A DNA stretch of 64,000 nt from Flectobacillus roseus (GTDB taxonomy: Bacteria > Bacteroidota > Bacteroidia > Cytophagales > Spirosomataceae): NCBI RefSeq assembly GCF_030056665.1, contig NZ_JASHIG010000008.1; one strand, written 5' to 3'. The notes beneath the pieces were generated by a model. It saw nothing but the letters and a program-made list of their open reading frames with translations, had not been told where the DNA came from and did not search any database. Positions 33,785-43,007 of the stretch are shown in pieces; within the stretch, counting starts at the first letter, position 1, and each line of letters opens with the position of its first letter. The translations under genes were made by a program, and so were the position numbers.

Positions 33785-34531
33785 TTATTTTTCGATACTT
33801 AGTAACTCAACTTCAAAAATTAAAGCTGAATAAGGTTTGATTACAGGACCGCTACCGCGAGAACCGTAAGCCAATTCTTGAGGGATAAACAATTTCCATT
33901 TAGAACCTACTGGCATTAATTGTAACGCTTCAATCCATCCTTGAATTACACCAGTTACTGGAAAAGTGATAGGTTCGTTACGTTGAACAGAACTGTCAAA
34001 TACAGTTCCATCTAATAAAGTACCATGGTAATGTGTTTTTACTTTATCGTTAGCTGTTGGTTTTGGACCGTCGCCTGCTTTCAAGATTTGATATTGTAAT
34101 CCGCTTGGTAAAGTAACAATGCCTTCCTTCTTTTTGTTCTCAGCCAAAAACTTTTCGCCTGCTTCTTTGATTGGTTTGTACTGAGCTGCTTGTGCCTCCA
34201 TCATGAATTTTTGAAGGATTTGGTTGGCTTGCATATCAGAAATTTGCGTACTAGCACCTTTCATTACCTCACCAAAAGCTTTTGCCATCAATTCAGAATT
34301 GATAGGAATATTTTGCATTTTGAAGTTTTGAGCTACTAAAACTCCTAAGCTATAACTTGCTGAGTCAGCTAAGCTGGTCAATTTCAAATCCTTGTTGTCT
34401 GTTGCTACTTTGGCAACGGCTGGTTTAGTGGCAACTTTTGATGCTGGTGTAGCCGACTTTTTCACTTGTGCATGTGTGGCAAATGACGTAAGCGCTACGC
34501 CCGAGCAGAGTACTATGTGTTTTAGATTCAT
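33785..34531 (-). CDS. FKBP-type peptidyl-prolyl cis-trans isomerase, periplasmic
   Basis: The protein has 248 residues. A signal peptide (ATHAQVKK region) and an Ala/Lys linker are followed by an FkpA/Mip-type dimerisation helix domain (about 52-130, DSASYSLGVLVAQNFKMQNI). The catalytic FKBP domain covers about 143-247: LPSGLQYQILKAGDGPKPTA, HYHGTLLDGTVFDSS, VIQGWIEALQLMPVGSKW and IPQELAYGSRGSG. It accelerates proline isomerisation during folding of exported proteins. It precedes the C-terminal protease on the same strand, a plausible envelope-quality pair, although a hairpin lies between them. Confidence 0.95.
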   Translation of the reverse strand: MNLKHIVLCSGVALTSFATHAQVKKSATPASKVATKPAVAKVATDNKDLKLTSLADSASYSLGVLVAQNFKMQNIPINSELMAKAFGEVMKGASTQISDMQANQILQKFMMEAQAAQYKPIKEAGEKFLAENKKKEGIVTLPSGLQYQILKAGDGPKPTANDKVKTHYHGTLLDGTVFDSSVQRNEPITFPVTGVIQGWIEALQLMPVGSKWKLFIPQELAYGSRGSGPVIKPYSALIFEVELLSIEK

Positions 34532-34888
34532 GATTTTATTTAATGTTTACTACAATTTTGCAAAAGATTATTCCAAATACTATACTGCCCTTGCAGGTAA
34601 GGATTATGGAGTAGAATCAAGCCTTGGGTTCGATTTTGGATTGAAATGGACTTGATAAGAACTACAAAAATAAACATTTGACGGACTTATTGTAGTATTT
34701 GCGATTGATAAATTATTGTTGGTTAAAACGCAAGATTTTGTGAAAAAGTATGCAAAAATCAAATCACATCCTTTCCTAGAAAGAGTTTTAACTACAATAT
34801 ATTGAAATGTGTAGAGAACACCACAACAAATTGCGATGAGTGGTTGAAATGTATTGTGACTGGTCAAGGAGTATTTTCTCACTCAGCA
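34532..34888. other. Intergenic region upstream of the FKBP gene
   Basis: This 357-base AT-rich gap follows the VOC gene. No terminator, RNA gene or clear promoter pair was recognised. A 92-codon minus ORF over it lacks family features and is not credible. Confidence 0.5.
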
Positions 34889-35725
34889 TTAAGCATCGAG
34901 TAGGGTTTGAATATCAAATTTTTGCATTTTCATGAATGCCTGTATCACATTTTTGCTTTTTGCTGGGTCACTCATGAGTTTAGGTAAAATACTGGGTACA
35001 ATTTGCCAAGAAACACCATACTGATCTGCTAGCCAACCACATTGGTCATATCTCCCATTTTTACCCAAATTTTCCCAGTAATAATCTATCTCTTCTTGGG
35101 TATCACATTCAACAACGAATGAATTGCCAGGAGAGAAGTCAAAGTCGTGCGCGTTTGGGCTGCTTATGGCATTGAATAGAATACTACCTAATTGATATTG
35201 ACAGAACATAACCCTTTCTTCAGGAAAGTTGAAATGAGCAGGATATAGGGATTCAATTTTAATGGTAGAGTTGTTGAAAATCTGTACATATTGATTGACA
35301 GCTTCTTGAAGTCTTGGAAATTTATCATTGGCAAAAAGGAGCGTAGGAACGATTTTTTGTGAAGCTTCTATTGCTTGAATATCTAATTGCCAATACACAC
35401 CAAACTTATCACAAAGCCATGCGTATTTTTTACTCCAATCATATTCTCCTAATGGCATTACGGCGTTACCTCCTTCCAAAAGCGCCGAGTACAATCGCTC
35501 TATTTCTTGCTCACTTCCGCAATACACATAATATGACAAAGCAGGGCTGGGCTTATATCGTGGACCGCCATTTAATCCCATAAATTTAGTACCCATAAGC
35601 TCAAATGAGCTTACCATCGTGTTCTGTTGTAGTATATGAGAATTGGGAAAAAGATTTGTGTAAAAATCGGCAGCCTCTGTGACTTGGTGATTGTACCAAA
35701 TACAAGAATAAATGGGCTTTTGCAT
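34889..35725 (-). CDS. VOC-family protein with two PhnB-like domains
   Basis: The protein has 278 residues and two copies of the 3-demethylubiquinone methyltransferase/PhnB-like glyoxalase fold. The first has CIWYNHQVTEAADFYTNLFP, FMGLNGGPRYKPSPALSYYV and WLCDKFGVYWQLD. The second has QEAVNQYVQIFNNSTI, SPGNSFVVECDTQEEIDYYW and WLADQYGVSWQIVP. Despite the old family name, such proteins are of unknown activity. The second domain has an unusual substitution of the typical FN-GG stretch by FNAISSPNAHDFDF. The dispersed 19-bp motif variant lies 23 bases upstream of the start. Confidence 0.88.
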   Translation of the reverse strand: MQKPIYSCIWYNHQVTEAADFYTNLFPNSHILQQNTMVSSFELMGTKFMGLNGGPRYKPSPALSYYVYCGSEQEIERLYSALLEGGNAVMPLGEYDWSKKYAWLCDKFGVYWQLDIQAIEASQKIVPTLLFANDKFPRLQEAVNQYVQIFNNSTIKIESLYPAHFNFPEERVMFCQYQLGSILFNAISSPNAHDFDFSPGNSFVVECDTQEEIDYYWENLGKNGRYDQCGWLADQYGVSWQIVPSILPKLMSDPAKSKNVIQAFMKMQKFDIQTLLDA

Positions 35726-35747
35726 GATTGTCTTTGAATTTTTAAGT

Positions 35748-35766
35748 GCTAGTTCAAGACTTAGTC
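35748..35766. repeat. Dispersed 19-bp motif, variant copy 3
   Basis: GCTAGTTCAAGACTTAGTC differs from the two identical copies near 3 kb at two positions (first base and the fifth or sixth). It lies between the VOC and SRPBCC genes. Confidence 0.5.
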
Positions 35767-35794
35767 TAGAATTGGGTATCTGTACAAACTTATT

Positions 35795-36274
35795 TTACAT
35801 CAGATTTAAAACTTCCTTATATCTCCCAGATTCTGCAAATTCTTTAATGATACGATTCCTTTCGATAAGCAGTTTTGTCATATAATTTGTCAAGAATAAA
35901 CGATTGGCGAATTTTCCAAGAAACCCCAATGGTGATTCAAACTCAAATAAATCTGTCATAAGCACTTTTTCTCCTACATATTCAAACTGATGAATATGAG
36001 TCAAGGACTTAAAAGCTCCTTTAATCAATTCATCTTTGAAGTAATATGGTCGATCAAAAGCTGTAATTTGTGCCGACAAATGTTGTTTTATGCCAAAATG
36101 TGTTGCTTCAAAGGTTACAAATTCGTCTAATCCAATCAAGCCAGTGGTTTTTCCTTCAATAGCTTTTTCATGAGTATGTGCCGTTGAAATCGTATGTAAA
36201 TCGATGCTTCTGGCTAAATCAAAGCATATTTCTATCGTAGAGTCTATCTCGGTTTGAAGTTTAATCAGAGGCAT
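35795..36274 (-). CDS. SRPBCC-family protein
   Basis: The protein has 159 residues. The Bet v1/START-like cavity fold is suggested by IKLQTEIDSTIEICFDLARS at the start, DEFVTFEATHFGIKQHLSAQ and PYYFKDELIKGAFKSLTHIH in the middle, and a long C-terminal helix LLIERNRIIKEFAES. This group is often annotated 'SRPBCC' or 'cell division inhibitor-like'. It binds small hydrophobic ligands in general; the ligand here is unknown. It has no signal peptide, so it is cytoplasmic. It stands with the VOC gene on the minus strand but 69 bases apart with a repeat in between. Confidence 0.8.
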   Translation of the reverse strand: MPLIKLQTEIDSTIEICFDLARSIDLHTISTAHTHEKAIEGKTTGLIGLDEFVTFEATHFGIKQHLSAQITAFDRPYYFKDELIKGAFKSLTHIHQFEYVGEKVLMTDLFEFESPLGFLGKFANRLFLTNYMTKLLIERNRIIKEFAESGRYKEVLNLM

Positions 36275-36330
36275 TGGGGAATTGCGAATGAGCGATTTAG
36301 TGAATTGTGAATTAAAAAATCATAAAGGTA

Positions 36331-36352
36331 GAGGCGCAAGGCATTGCGCCTC
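36331..36352. repeat. Perfect 9-bp hairpin GAGGCGCAA/TTGCGCCTC
   Basis: Arms 36331-36339 and 36344-36352 with a GGCA loop are GC-rich against an AT-rich background. A half-site GGAGGCGCAA also occurs near 12119. The T-run is absent. Confidence 0.5.
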
Positions 36353-36406
36353 CAGATAAGAAAATCTACAACTTTATGAGTAGATTTTAGCATAAATCAT
36401 TTTTCT

Positions 36407-36497
36407 AGCTAACGGCTAACGGCTAACGGCTAACGGCTAACGGCTAACGGCTAACGGCTAACGGCTAACGGCTAACGGCTAACGGCTAACGGCTAAC
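36407..36497. repeat. Heptamer tandem repeat array (GGCTAAC)n
   Basis: Twelve perfect GGCTAAC units (36414-36497) follow one degenerate AGCTAAC unit (36407-36413). On the minus strand it reads GTTAGCC. The array overlaps the TAG stop (36493-36495) of the YiaA/B-like gene. Confidence 0.95.
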
Positions 36498-36882
36498 TAT
36501 CCTTCTGACTGTCTCTTGTATTTTTCTGTACGGCGATTGCGCCAAAAAGCGCTAGCAAAAAGGCAAAAGCATAGAATCCCTTTTCGCTCGGAAGTAGCGT
36601 TGCATTCCATAAGCCCACTGTTAACAGAACAATCGTTAAAATGGTTGAAAACCAGCTTAGACTATAATAAATCGCTGTAACTGGAATATTTTCGAGTTTG
36701 TCACGAACGCTTTTTTGTAATGAAATCACAGAGAAAAGACCATACATCAAAACGGTGAAATAGTATCCTTTTTCGTTAAGTGCCATTTCGGCGTTCCATA
36801 AACCGATGAGGTATCCAATGATTCCTATACCGAGCGCTACCCAAGAGGCTGCTACAAATGCACTAGAAGGTTGTTGATTCAT
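36493..36882 (-). CDS. YiaA/YiaB-like inner-membrane protein, two repeats
   Basis: I chose the ATG at 36882 (MNQQPSSAFVAASWVALGIG); the longer frame begins with TTG at 36942 and adds a non-membrane N-end. The product is 129 residues with two tandem yiaAB two-helix repeats: VALGIGIIGYLIGLWNAEMA with GYYFTVLMYGLFSVISLQKS, and STILTIVLLTVGLWNATLLP with GFYAFAFLLALFGAIAVQKN. Each repeat ends in QK(S/N)xRD. The function of the family is unknown. The last codon and stop lie inside the heptamer array, so changes in copy number could alter the very C-terminus or 3' UTR. Confidence 0.82.
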   Translation of the reverse strand: MNQQPSSAFVAASWVALGIGIIGYLIGLWNAEMALNEKGYYFTVLMYGLFSVISLQKSVRDKLENIPVTAIYYSLSWFSTILTIVLLTVGLWNATLLPSEKGFYAFAFLLALFGAIAVQKNTRDSQKDS

Positions 36883-37052
36883 ATTTAAAAGGTTTTGTAA
36901 TTGAGTTAGAACTTGTTGACAAGATACAAAGCATCTTGTCAATTGATAGAATGGTATTATTTTTTATGAGATAATCGATGTTATTCAACAAGAAATATAA
37001 AACGAATACAATATCTGTGTGGATATACTGCTAACCCATAACATCTCGTTTC

Positions 37053-37496
37053 CTAGTTGAGGTTTTTTACAAAACATACAATCCTTCCAACTTCTTCGAA
37101 ACCAGCTTTTTGATGGAAGATAATACTGCCTGAATTGGCAAGTTCTGAGTCTGAACAAAGTTGCGTGTATCCTTGTGAACGTGCCCATTGTTCGGCTTTG
37201 TGGATGAGTTGAATGGCTAAGCCTTTTTTACGAAAAACATTGTCAACGTAAATTCCTTCGACGTAGGCTACGGGCATATCTTCGGCACCTTCTACATAGT
37301 CTTGACGAACACTCAATTCAATAAATCCAATAGGTTTTTGAGCTTGTAGTAATAGAAAAGCTGTTGGGTGCTCTGCCAATAATACTTCTTCAAAATGCTC
37401 TGACATTTCGTCGAAATGAGTATCAGTCCAAAGTTGGGTGGCTAAATGGGCTAGGATGGAGATGTTTTCTCTCGATATTTCTTGAATGCTTGTCAT
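37053..37496 (-). CDS. GNAT acetyltransferase resembling aminoglycoside 6'-N-acetyltransferases
   Basis: The protein has 147 residues, the AAC(6')-I size. Features of that subfamily are readable: AFLLLQAQKPIGFIELSVRQ, DYVEGAEDMPVAYVEGIYVD, acetyl-CoA loop FRKKGLAIQLIHKAEQWARS, then CSDSELANSGSIIFHQKAGF and the end EEVGRIVCFVKNLN. The combination S(V/L)RxDYVxG...PVAxxEGIYV is diagnostic in known enzymes that acetylate the 6' amino group of aminoglycosides using acetyl-CoA. Whether this chromosomal copy gives resistance or acts on another amine is unknown. There is no mobile element around it, so it looks intrinsic. Confidence 0.85.
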   Translation of the reverse strand: MTSIQEISRENISILAHLATQLWTDTHFDEMSEHFEEVLLAEHPTAFLLLQAQKPIGFIELSVRQDYVEGAEDMPVAYVEGIYVDNVFRKKGLAIQLIHKAEQWARSQGYTQLCSDSELANSGSIIFHQKAGFEEVGRIVCFVKNLN

Positions 37497-37580
37497 TAGA
37501 GGTATGGTTTTTTACCTAAAAATAAGGATTATTCTTAATTAATAGTCTAGGTTTTAGAAAAATCATATTCCTTGAAAGTA

Positions 37581-37623
37581 AAAAGCTGATTCAAAGAGAT
37601 AATAATCTACTTTGAATCAGCTT
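37581..37623 (-). terminator. Terminator of the second susCD operon
   Basis: A perfect 14-bp stem AAGCTGATTCAAAG/CTTTGAATCAGCTT (37583-37596, 37610-37623) has a 13-base loop. On the minus strand a short T-run (TTTTACTTTC) follows. Confidence 0.75.
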
Positions 37624-37667
37624 AAGTATTAATGGGTTTTCAAATAATCACTAATTGTATGTTAGGA

Positions 37668-37822
37668 CTGTCGAAGGATTTCAAACTATTGCAGATTTGG
37701 GATTTCTGATTTCGGAAATAAAGAAAAATACATTTATTTTCTACAAATAAAAAGGTAGATTACACTTCCGAAATCCAACATCCAATATCCGAAATAAATC
37801 CTTCTAGCAATCCTTCTTACAG
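37668..37822 (-). repeat. Dispersed ~150-bp intergenic element, copy 2 (reverse orientation)
   Basis: On the minus strand it reads like the copy at 26494-26644, with GAAGGATT at one end, GGATGTTGGATTTCGGAAGT and AATCAGAAATCCCAAATC inside, and AAATCCTTCG at the other end. The ends are more diverged here, and an additional CCTTCT-rich repeat follows the right arm. Confidence 0.75.
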
Positions 37823-37850
37823 CCCTAATTCTTACATTCAGCACTAACGT

Positions 37851-39275
37851 TTAATTGTATCCATTGTTTTGCGTAATTGCTGGATTTTGAGACCTTACGA
37901 TTTGAGGAATAGGAAGCAATAGTTTATCTGTTGTAATGGCTTTTCCTTTTGGCTGCAAAACCGTAATGGCACGGTTGGTACGTTTCAAGTCAAACCAACG
38001 ATGGAATTCTATAGCAAGTTCTACTCTTCTTTCGTGTTCAATTGCGGTACTCAACGAGCCTGCAAAAGAAGTTGGGTAACCTGCGTCGCCAAATTTAGGC
38101 AAACCTGCTCTTGTTCTCACTTGATTTAGATAAGTAGCATCGCCCGTAGCCTCTGACAACATTAGTAGGACATCGGCAAAGCGCAAAACCATAAAGTTGT
38201 TATTGGCTAAAGGGTTACCACTTCCGATAGGAGCATTGGTATGAGTCCATTTGATTGGATATTTTTGGGCAATAAAGGTTGTTCCATTGTTATATCCTAA
38301 AGCAATGGACAAGTCTCTGCGTGGGTCGTTGGCTTCATATTCGTTGTACAAGTCGTCAGTTACTTGATTCATACCACTACCATAAAATCCAAGGAAGTTA
38401 TTGTTTGGATAAAAAGTTTGATAGTAACGACTGTAAGGCGCAGATGCAGAACCTCCTAAAAACTGAATTTCGAAAATAGACTCTTTCGTATTTTTGACAT
38501 TCGGTCCCCAAAGACTAGCGTAGGTGCTCAGGAGGGTATATTGATTGCTATTATACACGTCCTTCAACACATTTGCTGCGGAGGTTTTGTCGCCCAAAGT
38601 CAAATATACTTTTCCTAACAGTGTTTGAGCAGCACCCTTTGAAGCACGACCGATTTTAGTACTTGGAATAGCAGAAGCCAAAGGTAAATTCTCGATAGCA
38701 AAGCCCAAATCCTTTTTAATCAAATCATACACATCGGCTTGTGGCGAGCGAGGCACGGCATAGGCTTCATCGCCCGAAAGCGGCTTAGTTACTAGTGGAA
38801 TATCGCCCCATGTTTGAACCATATTGAAGTAAAATAAGGCTCTCAAAAAACGCATTTGCGAACGAACATCATTTTTGTAGGCTTCACTCAATGAGGCTGT
38901 CTCGATTTTATCCAAAACGATATTTGTACTAAAAACTGCACGGTAATAGTCTTGCCAGAACTGATACACCATCGTATTGGTGGTCATGAGGCTATAATCT
39001 TTAAACTGCCATTTGTCTGCCTGAATACCTGAAATATTGTACATAATAGCATTGTCGCTCATTTGTTCATTACAATACGAAACGGGTCCCTCTGGGTGAT
39101 AAACGGTGTATAAAGAAGCGTATGCCGAGTTGATGGCAAGTTCAAAATCATCGGTTGATTTGAAATTATCTGCCGTCGCATTTGAAATCGGTGCAAGTTC
39201 TAAAAATGAATCACTACAACTGGTAGTAAGTAAACTTGCGGCAAGAAGAAGGTATATTTTTACAATTTTTTTCAT
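37851..39275 (-). CDS. SusD/RagB-family outer-membrane nutrient-binding lipoprotein
   Basis: The protein has 474 residues with an SPII signal ending LLTTSC (Cys20). SusD features are DVRSQMRFLRALFYFNMVQT with GDIPLVTKPL, SKGAAQTLLGKVYLTLGD, FMVLRFADVLLMLSEAT, LPKFGDAGYP and the C-terminal IEHERRVELAIEFHRWFDLKRTNRA and KLLLPIPQIVRSQNPA. It is 35 bases downstream of its SusC. With the sigma/FecR genes upstream it forms a nutrient-responsive operon. No polysaccharide-degrading enzyme is linked in the window, so the substrate is unknown. Confidence 0.95.
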   Translation of the reverse strand: MKKIVKIYLLLAASLLTTSCSDSFLELAPISNATADNFKSTDDFELAINSAYASLYTVYHPEGPVSYCNEQMSDNAIMYNISGIQADKWQFKDYSLMTTNTMVYQFWQDYYRAVFSTNIVLDKIETASLSEAYKNDVRSQMRFLRALFYFNMVQTWGDIPLVTKPLSGDEAYAVPRSPQADVYDLIKKDLGFAIENLPLASAIPSTKIGRASKGAAQTLLGKVYLTLGDKTSAANVLKDVYNSNQYTLLSTYASLWGPNVKNTKESIFEIQFLGGSASAPYSRYYQTFYPNNNFLGFYGSGMNQVTDDLYNEYEANDPRRDLSIALGYNNGTTFIAQKYPIKWTHTNAPIGSGNPLANNNFMVLRFADVLLMLSEATGDATYLNQVRTRAGLPKFGDAGYPTSFAGSLSTAIEHERRVELAIEFHRWFDLKRTNRAITVLQPKGKAITTDKLLLPIPQIVRSQNPAITQNNGYN

Positions 39276-39310
39276 GTCTATCCTGTTTTTTGAAGTTTAA
39301 AAAACATTGA

Positions 39311-42300
39311 TTAAAAGTCTATCTTAGCACCAATTGTAATAACTCTTGGGATGGGATATGAGCCATAATCGACGCCAATGAAAGCACCATTTGGCGCATT
39401 TCCTGAAGCGTTCAAACCACTTGAAGAGTTACCATTGGCTTCACCCGAGAAGTTGGATGCGTTATAGGTAGTATTTTCAGGGTCATAGTTGGTGTACTTA
39501 CTCCACAAATACACGTTTTCGGCATTTACATACACACGAGCCGTTTTCAAATGTAATTTTTGAGTGATAGATGATGGGATAGTGTACGAAACGCGAATGT
39601 TTTTCAATCTCACAAATGAGGCATCTTCTACCCAAAGACTTGTGAATTGGTCTTGTAAACCTGTCAAACCTAATGTAGCTCTGAAGTGTGTGCCATCGCC
39701 AGGGTCTGATTCTGAGCGCCAACGATTGGCTACACCTGCGTACATATTACGTCCGTTGTTCCAAAAACCAGAGTAACGGAAGTTTTGGTTGACGATTTCG
39801 CCTCCAAATGAGCCTTGGAACATAAATGACAAGTCAAAGCCTTTATAAGAGAAGTTGTTGGTAATACCCGCCATGAAATCAGGTTGATAATTCCCCAAGG
39901 TTGTACGGTCGTCAACTGTAATTTTTCCATCACCATTGACATCTCTAATGATTGGGTCACCAGGTTTTGTGGTCGAATAATGCGGTGTTGCATCTACCTG
40001 TGCTTGGTTTTTGAATACGCCATCAACCACATAGCCGAAGAAATTAGAAATTGGTTGCCCCACTTCTGTTTTTACCGTAACCACAAAATCAGTATAAGTA
40101 ATAGGCGCATTGTTTTGACCTAATTGCAAGACTTTGTTGCGGTTTGAACTAAAGTTGAAATCGGTTGACCAACTAAATTTAGGTGTTTGGACATTTTGGG
40201 TATTCAAGTTTAATTCTACGCCTTTATTTTCCATTTTACCGATATTTGTCAACTGCGTAGAGAAGCCCGTAATATCTGGAACAGGTACGTTCAGCAACAT
40301 ATCGTTGGTTGTCGAATTGTAATATTCAGCAGATAAACCAATACGGTTGTTCAACAGTTTTAAGTCTAGTCCAAGGTTAAATTGCGTTGTACGTTCCCAT
40401 TGTAAATTGGTATTGGCAATATTCGAAATCGCTAATCCAGATGCCAATGTTGAGCCTGAAACATAGTTAGAAGAACTTAATAAACTAGTAGAGCCATAAT
40501 TTGGGATTTGATTGTTACCCGACATACCATAACTCACTCTGAATTTTAGGTTATTGATAGCTCTAATATCTTTCATAAAGTTTTCATCCGAAACTACCCA
40601 TGCACCCGATACTGAAGGGAAATATCCCCAACGGCTGTTGGCTCCAAATCTTGAACTACCGTCGCGACGGATTGCGGCCGTGAAGAAATATCTGTTCAAA
40701 TAATTGTATTGAGCTCTTGCCAAGTACGAAATCATAGCCCATTCTGAAGCATTAGTGAAGCCACCAGAAACTACTCCAGCATTGAGAGTTTCAACTAAAT
40801 CGTTTGGAAAACTACCAGACGTAATTGAGGCAAATTCGTTGCGTTGTTTTTGAACAGAATAGCCCAAGAGTAAAGCCAAATTGTGATCGCCAAAGCTTTT
40901 GTCATAGTTCAAGGTATTCTCACTTAACCAGTTTAAACTATATCCGCTTGTTGAATAACCTTCAGCAGGGAGAATACCTGAGTAGCCATAGCCCTGTTTG
41001 TTGACACGATATGAGTTGTAACGAGTATTATACAAATTGGCGCTAATACTTGTTTTGAATTTTAAATCATCCAAAATTTTATATTCCAAAAAGCCCGTAG
41101 CCAAAGTATTGAAAGTCTTATTTTGCTTATGGATATAACGTGTCAATGAATATGGATGCCATAGATTGAGGTCATTGTAGGCTACGTATTTGTTCCAAAC
41201 TGAGTTAGGATCACGATAGCCAATATTACCGTTTTCGTTGTAAACAGGAAAAATAGGGTCACTTTGAAGTCCCAAACTTACCACATCACTTTTTCCTTGA
41301 GTACCGTCGGTTCTATCAAAAATTCCTGTAACACCAAGGTTTAAACCAATCGTAAATTTATTGCTCAATTGATGCTTGATATTTGAACGTAACGAAAGAC
41401 GTTTGTAATAGTTTTCGTCCAAAACGGCATCTTGACTCAAATACGCTGCCGAAAACATAAACTGAGTTTTGTCTGTACCACCCGAAGCTGAGAATTGTGC
41501 ATTTTGAGAAGGAGCAACTCTAAACATGACATCTTGCCAATCTGTACCTTTGCCAAACTGTTGAGGATTAGTCAAAAACTCATCAGGAATTTTGTAGACA
41601 GAACCTCTTACACTATTTGGGTCAGAAGCTTTGTTTTTAGCTGGATTCAAATCAACCCAAGCATTATTATGAGCATCGATGTAATAATTAATCCACTGCT
41701 GGGCGTCCATCATTTTAACACGTCTTTCTACGCTTTGTACACCCGATTCGTAGCCAACACTGAAGGTGGTTTTACCTGCTTTTCCTAATTTGGTCGTAAC
41801 CAAAATAACGCCATTGGCTCCTCTAGAACCATAAATTGCTGCCGAAGAAGCATCCTTCAATACCTCCACAGATTCAATATCTTGAGGGTTTACCATATTG
41901 AGGTTGAAGTTTTCGAGCGGTACGCCATCCACCACAAAAAGTGGGTTTGTACCTGCCGTTATGGAGCTTACACCACGAATACGAATAATAGGAGATACCC
42001 CGGGAGCACCTTGACTTTGGCTGATATTTACCCCAGCAATCTGACCAGAAAGTGCTTGTGTGACATTGCTAAATGAACGGTCTTGGAACTGCTTAAAACC
42101 TACTGAAGATACCGCACCCGATACCGCTCTTTTGCTTTGGGTACCATAACCTACCACAACAACTTCGTCTAATGATTGAAGTTCGAGTGCCAAAGAAATA
42201 TTGAAAACGGTACGATTACCAACCACTACTTCTTGTTTAACGTAGCCCACGTAGCTAAACACTAAGGCTGTGTTTTCATTGGGTACTTCAATTTTGAAAT

Positions 42301-42823
42301 GCCCACTTGCGTCTGAATTTGTTCCTTTGGTGGTGCCCTTAATCGTAATATTTACTCCAGGGAGGGCTTTCATTTTTTCATCGGTAATAGTTCCTGAAAC
42401 AGTTGGTAAAGCCACCACGTTTTCTCGCTCTGTTTCTGTGGCGTTGGTGGTAGTACTGGGTGTTTCGATTTTACGTAAAACAATTTGATTGTTAAACATT
42501 ACATACGTCACCGAAAGAGGTTTGAGTAAACGCTCTAATACATCGCCTACACGCTCGTTGCTTGCCAAAAGAGTGACTGTTCTGTTGAGAGGCACAACTT
42601 GCGAGTTGTAGGAAATTCTTATTTGAGCGGTTTTTTCAATTTTTTGTAAAGCTGATTTTAGGACTATTCCGTCGATAGAGATACTTATCTTTTTGTTGAG
42701 TTCTTCTTGAGCGGAGGTTTTTGCCCAAGCAAAACTCGTGAGGAATAGAATCATGAAAAACTGCATTCCAGTAATTCTCATAATAGTAAGCCAAAAAGCC
42801 TTTGATTGTCGATTTTTTTTCAT
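39311..42823 (-). CDS. SusC/RagA-family TonB-linked transporter with N-terminal STN signalling domain
   Basis: The protein has 1170 residues. A signal peptide (to about 38, AKTSAQEE) is followed by an STN domain at about 42-125 (KKISISIDGIVLKSALQKIE ... VGDVLERLLKPLSVTYVMFN). A CarboxypepD_reg-like domain lies at about 145-230 (VSGTITDEKMKALPGVNITI). The plug has VVVGYGTQSKRAVSGAV and IESVEVLKDASSAAIYGSRG, and then the barrel ends in KIDF. The STN domain contacts FecR in the periplasm, so this transporter both imports a ligand and reports its binding. The FecR and ECF sigma genes lie directly upstream. The first SusC in the window has no STN domain. Confidence 0.95.
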   Translation of the reverse strand: MKKNRQSKAFWLTIMRITGMQFFMILFLTSFAWAKTSAQEELNKKISISIDGIVLKSALQKIEKTAQIRISYNSQVVPLNRTVTLLASNERVGDVLERLLKPLSVTYVMFNNQIVLRKIETPSTTTNATETERENVVALPTVSGTITDEKMKALPGVNITIKGTTKGTNSDASGHFKIEVPNENTALVFSYVGYVKQEVVVGNRTVFNISLALELQSLDEVVVVGYGTQSKRAVSGAVSSVGFKQFQDRSFSNVTQALSGQIAGVNISQSQGAPGVSPIIRIRGVSSITAGTNPLFVVDGVPLENFNLNMVNPQDIESVEVLKDASSAAIYGSRGANGVILVTTKLGKAGKTTFSVGYESGVQSVERRVKMMDAQQWINYYIDAHNNAWVDLNPAKNKASDPNSVRGSVYKIPDEFLTNPQQFGKGTDWQDVMFRVAPSQNAQFSASGGTDKTQFMFSAAYLSQDAVLDENYYKRLSLRSNIKHQLSNKFTIGLNLGVTGIFDRTDGTQGKSDVVSLGLQSDPIFPVYNENGNIGYRDPNSVWNKYVAYNDLNLWHPYSLTRYIHKQNKTFNTLATGFLEYKILDDLKFKTSISANLYNTRYNSYRVNKQGYGYSGILPAEGYSTSGYSLNWLSENTLNYDKSFGDHNLALLLGYSVQKQRNEFASITSGSFPNDLVETLNAGVVSGGFTNASEWAMISYLARAQYNYLNRYFFTAAIRRDGSSRFGANSRWGYFPSVSGAWVVSDENFMKDIRAINNLKFRVSYGMSGNNQIPNYGSTSLLSSSNYVSGSTLASGLAISNIANTNLQWERTTQFNLGLDLKLLNNRIGLSAEYYNSTTNDMLLNVPVPDITGFSTQLTNIGKMENKGVELNLNTQNVQTPKFSWSTDFNFSSNRNKVLQLGQNNAPITYTDFVVTVKTEVGQPISNFFGYVVDGVFKNQAQVDATPHYSTTKPGDPIIRDVNGDGKITVDDRTTLGNYQPDFMAGITNNFSYKGFDLSFMFQGSFGGEIVNQNFRYSGFWNNGRNMYAGVANRWRSESDPGDGTHFRATLGLTGLQDQFTSLWVEDASFVRLKNIRVSYTIPSSITQKLHLKTARVYVNAENVYLWSKYTNYDPENTTYNASNFSGEANGNSSSGLNASGNAPNGAFIGVDYGSYPIPRVITIGAKIDF

Positions 42824-43007
42824 AAACTTGAATGGTTTTCTGTTAAGTAAAACAAAAACGTCCCCTTACCCTTTTTTGAAAGGGCATGTTGAGCAAACAG
42901 GAAGGGGAAAAATGCTAGGTGTTTGTTGTGTGCCACCACGACATACACCTTTTTTTATTGCTATGGAGGGAAGGAGTTAAGTAGGTTTTTCATTGCGATT
43001 GTTTTAT

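Larger units (their letters stand above)
37497..37850. other. Intergenic region with terminator and dispersed element
   Basis: This 354-base gap holds the terminator of the second susCD operon (37583-37623) and the second copy of the dispersed element (37668-37822). The AAC(6')-like gene's promoter must lie between about 37497 and 37580. Confidence 0.65.
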
